Shown here: in pieces, positions 58,344 to 64,000 of the stretch
Position numbering within the stretch: position 1 is the first letter of the stretch
Layout: every line of letters begins with the position of its first letter
Notes under the pieces: model-generated
Database searches by the model: none
The model's input: only the letters and a program-made list of their open reading frames with translations
What the model was told of the DNA's origin: nothing
Translations under genes and position numbers: made by a program
DNA from: Diphasiastrum complanatum
Taxonomy: Eukaryota; Streptophyta; Lycopodiopsida; Lycopodiales; Lycopodiaceae
Reading direction: 5' to 3'
Assembly (NCBI GenBank): GCA_029204225.1
Contig: CM055102.1
Coordinates: 4,889,520-4,953,519 of the forward strand
DNA length: 64,000 bases

Positions 58344-59947
58344 TTACGCTGCAGTAGATTCTTGAGAGCCACCAGAAACATCGTTATGTGTTTCAAACTC
58401 AGTTTGTGCATCTCCATCGTCTTCGCCTGAGTCTCCACCAAAAGCAGCATGTCCAACACCGAATGCATGTATGTGATCTTTGAGTGATCTCTTGTGCTTA
58501 AAATCGGAGCCACATTTGCAGTACCAAAGTTTGCCACAGTTTTTCTCGTGAGTGCGCCAATCTCCTCGCACTGCAAAAGCCTTGCCACATTTCCGGCATG
58601 GAAATGGCTTGAGACCGTGCTTCCGCTTGTAGTGCGTTTGCAGTGTGCGAAAATCCTTCAGTGGCTTTGCTTGCATATGGTTGATGTTATTGCGACAGCC
58701 GACTGCGCAGCAATAGCATGGCAGTCGAAGCATCGCCTTAGGTTGAGTTCCCTTCAGTGACTCTGGGCCTCTGCGATACCGCGATCCGTGTCCCCACATA
58801 TGCATCTGGAAAAAAAACTCCATATATCAGCAGCTATGATCAATGCACATTCAAAAACTTTTATCTGGCGAAGCTTAAATAGTGAATAGCTTTTTTTCAA
58901 ACTACAACTTATTCGTATTCTGAATAAACCGTGCTTGAAAGATTTAGAATTTCAGCAGTCTCATTTGTAGGACTAAAGATTCCGAAATCTGAATAACATC
59001 TATCTTGCGATCTGTGGTAGGTGCTGTAATTGAAAACATGAAAGCTGCAACTAAGCAAAGTCGATCTGGTATCTTACTATCTTTCATGTAAGTCCCAGTA
59101 GTAAATAAGTGCTGCTTATTTTTCAGTATTCACAGATTACCTGAGCATAGAAAAAAGATCCTAAGATTCATATACGCAAAGAGGCACTTCAGCCATCAAA
59201 GTCGTGTGATTTGTAAGAAGCAACATAACAACGGTACGGTTAAAGGAAATTTCTGGAAGCTTAATGCACCTGCAGATTGTTGTAACGGTTAAACGTTTTG
59301 CTGCAGACTGGACATGAAAACTGCGTTGCACCATCAAGTATTTGAGCAGGAGAGGGAATCCAGTACTGACCCTCAGGCAGCTTGCCATGTCCCTTGTACA
59401 AGAAGCTGTGCATGCATTTCTTTTCGGTGATGCTGAGCATCTCTTGCGCGTCCTCAGATGGCAAGAGGCTAATCAATTCAGAATATACATTAGGAGGGCC
59501 GATCTGAAGAGAAACTGCCACGCTACTAGTTTCGGATTCGCTCGATTCTGGCGGCAGAATGGCAGTCTTTATGGACATGATATCTTGATCTGGCTTTAGG
59601 GAGGCGTAGCTCAAGAGGGGAAGCGTGTCTCGCCGGGGTGATGTGCTACATTCGTTCTCCTGTTCTACCTGCAACAGCTTCCGCTCCAGCTCTGTTGTGC
59701 CTTCATTATCTTGCTGAGACCTTTGAATATCATGAGAAAAACGTGCGCTATAGAGAGAACTACTGGCACATGCACAGGCAAAGGGATAGAAACTTTGTTT
59801 GGAGTAAAAGACGCGATTGGTATCGCTACAAGGAATGACAAACGGTAGCGGACCATCGGGCTTAAGCCACTCTGCGAAAAGGTAGCCATGCGCACCAGAA
59901 GTGCACGTTACCACCATGGAGCTCTGCTGATTATAGCGAGAGTCCAT
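58344..59947 (-). CDS. WIP-family C2H2 zinc-finger transcription factor (TT1-like)
   Basis: A nuclear DNA-binding regulator; the Arabidopsis family (TT1, NTT, WIP2-6) controls seed-coat, transmitting-tract and vascular or organ patterning. Two exons: 59947-59270 and 58805-58344, with a 464-bp GT...AG intron that falls after the codon for Gln 226, inside the first finger. The 379-residue product has an acidic, low-complexity N-terminus, the family signature [11 protein letters not shown] (near residue 195), then four fingers: finger 1 (C212, C215, H228, H232), finger 2 (about 258-289), finger 3 ending in Cys (C296, C299, H312, C316) and finger 4 (C322, C324, H337 onward). [43 protein letters not shown] and [11 protein letters not shown] match the WIP domain nearly exactly. 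No frame damage is seen. The start is uncertain: the frame is open to 60019 but has no ATG above 59947. Confidence 0.93.
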
Positions 59948-60004
59948 CGGTGCCTGGATTAAACCCAACAAGAAAGAGACGTCAAGGTCCTGTTCATGGG
60001 ACAC

Positions 60005-60390
60005 TGCTGCATTGCAATGCCTTCAAAAGAACTGATCAAGCTCGCTCCTTGCACTGTGAGCTCTGCAAATTCGATGAAGAGAATCTGAAGATGCCACATT
60101 CATCCGAAAGAATTTAAGCTCACAGCTTTGTTTAACATTACTTCCTTTTGTGCCTGCAGGAGCTGCTCATTGATAGCTCTAAGGCGTATGCTTGTTTTAT
60201 GACTCGTGGTGGTCAAAATTAAAGGTTGCTTTCAGGGTCAATCAAGTCTTTGGCGTAAAGATATTGTCACGTTCAATAGATTTGATGTTGTTGTTAAGTG
60301 CGTCAAAGACAGAAAATAGGTGTAGTGAAAGATAGAAAAGGCGAACATGAAATCTTCCAAAATTTAAATGGGTCCCTTAGAATTATGGTG
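60005..60390 (-). promoter_or_regulatory. Upstream region of the WIP gene
   Basis: No ATG in the WIP frame occurs before an in-frame TGA near 60017. An additional 5' exon spliced here cannot be excluded. No clear TATA box. Confidence 0.35.
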
Positions 60391-60407
60391 CGCGAACGCG
60401 CGCGCGC

Positions 60408-60446
<39 letters not shown>
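60391..60446 (+). repeat. Compound (GC)n(GA)n microsatellite
   Basis: CGCGAACGCGCGCGCGCG (60391-60408), then a GA run to 60446. It lies about 450 bases upstream of the WIP start. Alternating GC can form Z-DNA, and GA runs bind plant BPC proteins; both are known properties, not shown here. Confidence 0.92.
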
Positions 60447-60448
<2 letters not shown>

Positions 60449-60891
60449 TGCTGCAGATTCAATCTTTCAGAGAAAGCTTGATCAAACAAAGGTTCACGAG
60501 AGAGGATAATCAATGGCTGAAAGACGGTTCTAACTTCTAACCTTCAAGGCTCATCTCTCGAGGCATTGTGGCCAGATCAACCAGTCCAGAATTAGCTGAT
60601 GTTCACAAGACAGTAGCTATGCACCGAGACAAGGAGGTGTAAATCAATACGGAAAAAGGAAAGTCTGACGGGGGAGGCTGGGGCGCTCGGGTAGAGCAAA
60701 AGAGACTGGGTAGCTACCACGTTCTCTGCTGTAAGACAAAGGACATTACGGATTAATCCTGAAGCAAGCTCTAGGCAAGATCAAAGCGATCCAGGGAGAA
60801 AGGGGAGCAAGACAGCACATAGAATTATGATTGTACCTAGTGTCATCACTTTGGGTGGTGCTGGTGACTATAATCCTCACCAAAAAGGCAC
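60447..60891. other. Intergenic, nothing recognised
   Basis: Somewhat GC-richer than average; no gene. Confidence 0.4.
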
Positions 60892-61028
60892 GAGTGGGGC
60901 ATCCCTGGGAAGCTGGAGATCAGAAACCTGCAGCTCCTATAACAGCAACAGAGAATAATGAGTGGCACATCCCTGGAAGGCTGGAGATCAGAGATGCAGC
61001 TGCTCCCATTCCCGTAACAATAACAAGG
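60892..61028. repeat. Two-copy tandem repeat, 68-bp period
   Basis: GAGTGG-CATCCCTGG-A-GCTGGAGATCAGA at 60892 and 60960; the units differ at several positions (e.g. GGAAG versus AAGGC). Confidence 0.9.
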
Positions 61029-62033
61029 GAGGATAGGAATTAGCAAGATGATGATGGATCATCAGCATTGCACGTTCACAGCAAATGCAAGCCTCACGAG
61101 ATAGGCTAGGATAAGGTGAAGGAGTTACCCTCCCCAATTGGACGAGATAGAGAGAGCGTGTGCATAAGCTGTGAGTGAGTATTACTCTCGAGAGTAAAAG
61201 TACAAATAAGAAAAGTTTGTACTGGTAATTGGCTGAGCCACCAAGGGGTCCCGCCAAGCTGCTGGGCCTTGGAGACACTTAGGGGTGCAGATGATGTGGG
61301 GCCTTGGGTAACTCTATAATCTCCATCCTGGAACTCCAGCCACAAAGTGGCATGGCTCACAATGTGAGTGTCACAATGCTCATGAAAAACCAACAAATAC
61401 AAACAACCCAATTGTTACATTTCACATTTCATCTCTTTGTTTTAAGTTTTTTTTTTTTTTTAGGTTATGAATTTGGCTAGATATGGGTCAATAAATGTTT
61501 TTAATTGTTCAAAAATACTATATAAGTTTTTTACCTACAACAAATGTAAACAAAAAGGTTTTTCTAGTGGCTTTAAAGTTAAGTTTTCAAAGTTCATCCT
61601 ATACATAATAGATTGTGAAATTAACTTAGAGTCTAGTATTAGGATTTGAGATTTGAGAATAGTATTATTAAGTTGATTTGACATAACTTGTACTTATTGT
61701 TCTAGGTTTAAATCAATACTAGTTTTAAATCTTGATTATCAAAAATCTTTGTATGGATTGTTTAATGTTTTGTAAAGAAATTTTTTTTCATGAGAGTTTT
61801 TTTTTCCATGTTTAAACGTTCATGGAAAAGGGAACTTTAGGATTAGAAATTAGCCCAACAATTTATTTTAGGCTAATTTGAAAAAACAATTATTACATTA
61901 AAAGTTAGAAGGTTTTTTATAAGATTATGAAAAACATTTTTTACGAGCTCTGTCTCACATGCAATATAGAGCGTGCATGGATGTAGAAGTGAATCACTTC
62001 ATCATTGTATTTGAGAGTTGGCCCCCTTTCCCC
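61029..62033. other. Intergenic, nothing recognised
   Basis: Includes a T run at 61447-61461 and very AT-rich DNA from 61430 to 61950; no gene. Confidence 0.45.
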
Positions 62034-62202
62034 GGCCCCCACCCCCATCCAAAGGTGTAGCATGGATGAGAAAGAAAGTTACATGATGATTTGTCTTCTC
62101 CACTTGGATGATGTGGACTTGGCATGATGATCTGTCTTGGCATGATGATGTGGACTTGGCATGATGGTGTCTTCTACACCTTTGGTGGATGAGGGTGGGG
62201 CC
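62034..62202. repeat. Foldback repeat with inner tandem units
   Basis: GGCCCCCACCCCCATCC-AAAGGTGTAG at 62034-62060 is the inverted partner of 62174-62202, with a 3-bp gap. Between them GATGATGTGGACTTGGCAT occurs twice (near 62106 and 62145), with a shorter TTGGCATGATGATCTG unit between. It resembles a small foldback or MITE-like element, but no target duplication was established. Confidence 0.75.
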
Positions 62203-63162
62203 TTCCTTACACTCATTCACAATGAGGAAAACGCTCATCCCACATGCACCTGCACCACAATTCATTTATGAAGAAGACTTAGACCAACTTCAGATCTTGT
62301 AGTTGTACGCTAGTACGATAAGTTCTTTTTGCACATCCAAGAACTATTTGAAAATAGTGAGATCTATTTGAAAAAACTTATCTAGGTGGGGTCCGTACAA
62401 TAATGCATGAGATCTCTAGCAGAGCACCCAAGTTTAGCTCATGTAAAGGTGTGGGCTTGGCCCAATTCTATCTCACCACATGGAAAGATTTATTGAAGAG
62501 AAGTCACCCCTATCTCTCGTTCAAATTTGTACTAACACGATATCTCACCATACACCCAAATGACTTCGTACGACAATCAATACACAAATTACAAAATTCA
62601 CTCAAAAAGTTTGGTTTCACTACTCACACATGCCTCTGGAAGTTAAGATTGAGAGATTACGTAATTAAAGATGAATGATTAAGGCTTATCGTTGATTATA
62701 TTCTATTGAGAAGATTTTGTCCATGCTAATATCACAGATGACATAAGGCCCAAACCTATGAGCAACGTCTCTAAGATGTAAAGTTCCTCCCCAACAGTGT
62801 TGCAATTTGAATTTTAGGATTGTGCTTCATGCAATTTTGACAAGACCTTTTGAATAGAGTTAATGTCCATCATATGCCATGTGGTTACGAGACTTGGCTT
62901 TCAAATCTTCCAATCTCAAGATATATCAAAATTTGGGTTGCAAAAGTCTTCTCCCAATTGTCAAGATAGAGCATCAAGTAATAAAAAAGTCAATTTTGTT
63001 GTTATATCATTCTAAGGTTAAGTGAACTTTTTAATATTGGATGAGAAAAATGATGGAAAGCCTCTGAGTGAGTGTAGTTCCAGTAAAATTTTGGTGACAA
63101 ACTGATGGGAGTTTCTCGAACGATTCGCAAAACTATTCTATCCACGATTAATTTCTATTTGA
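62203..63162. other. Intergenic, nothing recognised
   Basis: AT-rich, no family similarity; the open stretch 62403-62678 is probably chance. Confidence 0.4.
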
Positions 63163-63245
63163 GAAGAATTCGCGAAAGATCAATCAGGCTCTATAACGGA
63201 ACAAGAAGAATTCGCGAAAAGATCAATCAGGCTCTGTAATGAAAT
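63163..63245. repeat. Two-copy tandem repeat, 41-bp period
   Basis: AGAAGAATTCGCGAAA at 63163 and 63204, followed in both by GATCAATCAGGCTCT. The ATTCGCGAAA word is also frequent in the family-B LTRs. Confidence 0.9.
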
Positions 63246-64000
63246 GAAACGAAACTAGACAAAACAAAGCGAAGCTAGACGAAGCGAAGCAAAACTTGAA
63301 CGAGCTCTGACATTGATTTTTTTTTTTGTTAAAAGCGTAGTGATCGCAAAGCGAAGCGAAATGAAACACGAAGCGAAAACAATCACGAACAAAATCAGTT
63401 TGTGTGGAATTCATATATGATTGCTGGTCATTGTCGGCTATATCATTCCTACAATCCTCCAGAATGTAGACAAACACTTCTGATTTATGTTATAGATTAA
63501 TACAACATTCAACAAAATTGAACCAGTGTGCGGAATTGAATAAACAAGTAAATGAGATACACGAATAATAGCAGACAAAAATTCATTCGAGATCATACAA
63601 TCATTCAGAATAATATGTGCATCAGCTACAACATTATCTATTGATCCTCTTGATTTCAAGCACTGTGTGACAGATCCACACAGTGCATTGGAGTGAGAGA
63701 AATACAATTCTCCCACGAATAGCATCTCGCCTACTAGCGGACTTCTGGATTTACTGATCCTCTTACAAAATTGTCTCGCTCACAGGTGGACATGTATTAT
63801 GTATATTTTTGTCTATCTATTTTATGCATCAAGCAGAATGTATATTGTTTGCAAACTTTTTCATGCCGCGTCGAGTAACTTCCCTGATCAAACAAATTAA
63901 ACATCTATAAATAATCATGGATTACAAGAGTGGCGAATTAGCCACGTCCTAAAGCACTTCTGCTGATGTCACGATATCATATCAAATATTTGTACCTCAT
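63246..64000. other. Unassigned, possibly LTR-derived
   Basis: The repeated AAACGAAA/GAAGCGAAGC words at 63240-63400 look like the family-B LTR (46990-47110, 52730-52850) but could not be aligned end to end. No gene to the window end. Confidence 0.35.

Noticed and set aside
60831-61046. Short genes on both strands over the 68-bp repeat
   Set aside because: Frames arise from the tandem repeat and show no similarity.

Overview
The window is nuclear DNA of a land plant with a large, repeat-rich genome. Three recognisable host genes sit among many interlocking LTR retrotransposons: a four-exon glycerol kinase (minus strand, 12781-15081), an apparently intronless NF-YC (HAP5) subunit gene (plus strand, 18407-19267), and a two-exon WIP-type C2H2 zinc-finger gene (minus strand, 58344-59947). 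All three are single-copy-style plant genes of different pathways; nothing suggests they act together. The copia content, the plant-specific WIP domain and the intron structure fix 'land plant'. The repeat density and moderately diverged proteins would suit a fern or another non-flowering lineage, but this is a guess.

Layout. 1-730: probable leader and LTR of a minus-strand copia element running off the left edge. 1743-7329: nearly complete minus-strand Ty1/copia element with LTRs, PBS, PPT and a 5-bp target duplication (CTCGA/CTCAA), inserted between LTR fragments of an older element that has a tRNA-Asp-type primer site (8611-8629). 8760-12780: gene-poor, with a long CT microsatellite, a GC-rich unexplained segment and a 118-bp tandem duplication. 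12781-15081: glycerol kinase. 15905-16476: copia fragment. 18218-19267: NF-YC promoter and gene. 22014-25215: decayed plus-strand copia. 25505-26080: minus-strand copia fragment. 27022-27560: diverged 187-bp tandem repeat. 28708-30766: 3' half of a copia element (family A) with its 3' LTR. 32083-35860: inverted fragment of the 7380-8598 LTR family, an unidentified degenerate protein-like stretch, and unassigned DNA.

35860-52080 is the most informative part. A family-A copia array (LTR-internal-LTR-internal) is followed by a gag gene interrupted twice: by a minus-strand copia (family C, about 39922-43776) and by a plus-strand copia (family B, 44214-51408, perfect ACAAG duplication). Family B's 3' LTR is itself split by a coding-free LTR element (family D, 47356-51046, perfect AGACA duplication). 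The order of insertion can be read directly. 52081-53395 is a further family-B 3' end. 53396-57365 is a minus-strand internal-LTR-internal copia structure, and 57366-57625 is a Ty3/gypsy RNase H scrap. 58344-61030 holds the WIP gene and its upstream region, with a GC/GA microsatellite and a 68-bp tandem repeat. 61030-64000 is AT-rich non-coding DNA with a foldback repeat and a short tandem duplication.

I found no CRISPR array, rRNA or tRNA gene, and no convincing new enzymatic system. The novel-looking material is the coding-free element D, the reconstructable insertion stack, the LTR-seeded AG microsatellite and two unexplained segments (10790-11760 and 33360-35060). All exon boundaries and repeat edges were placed by eye.
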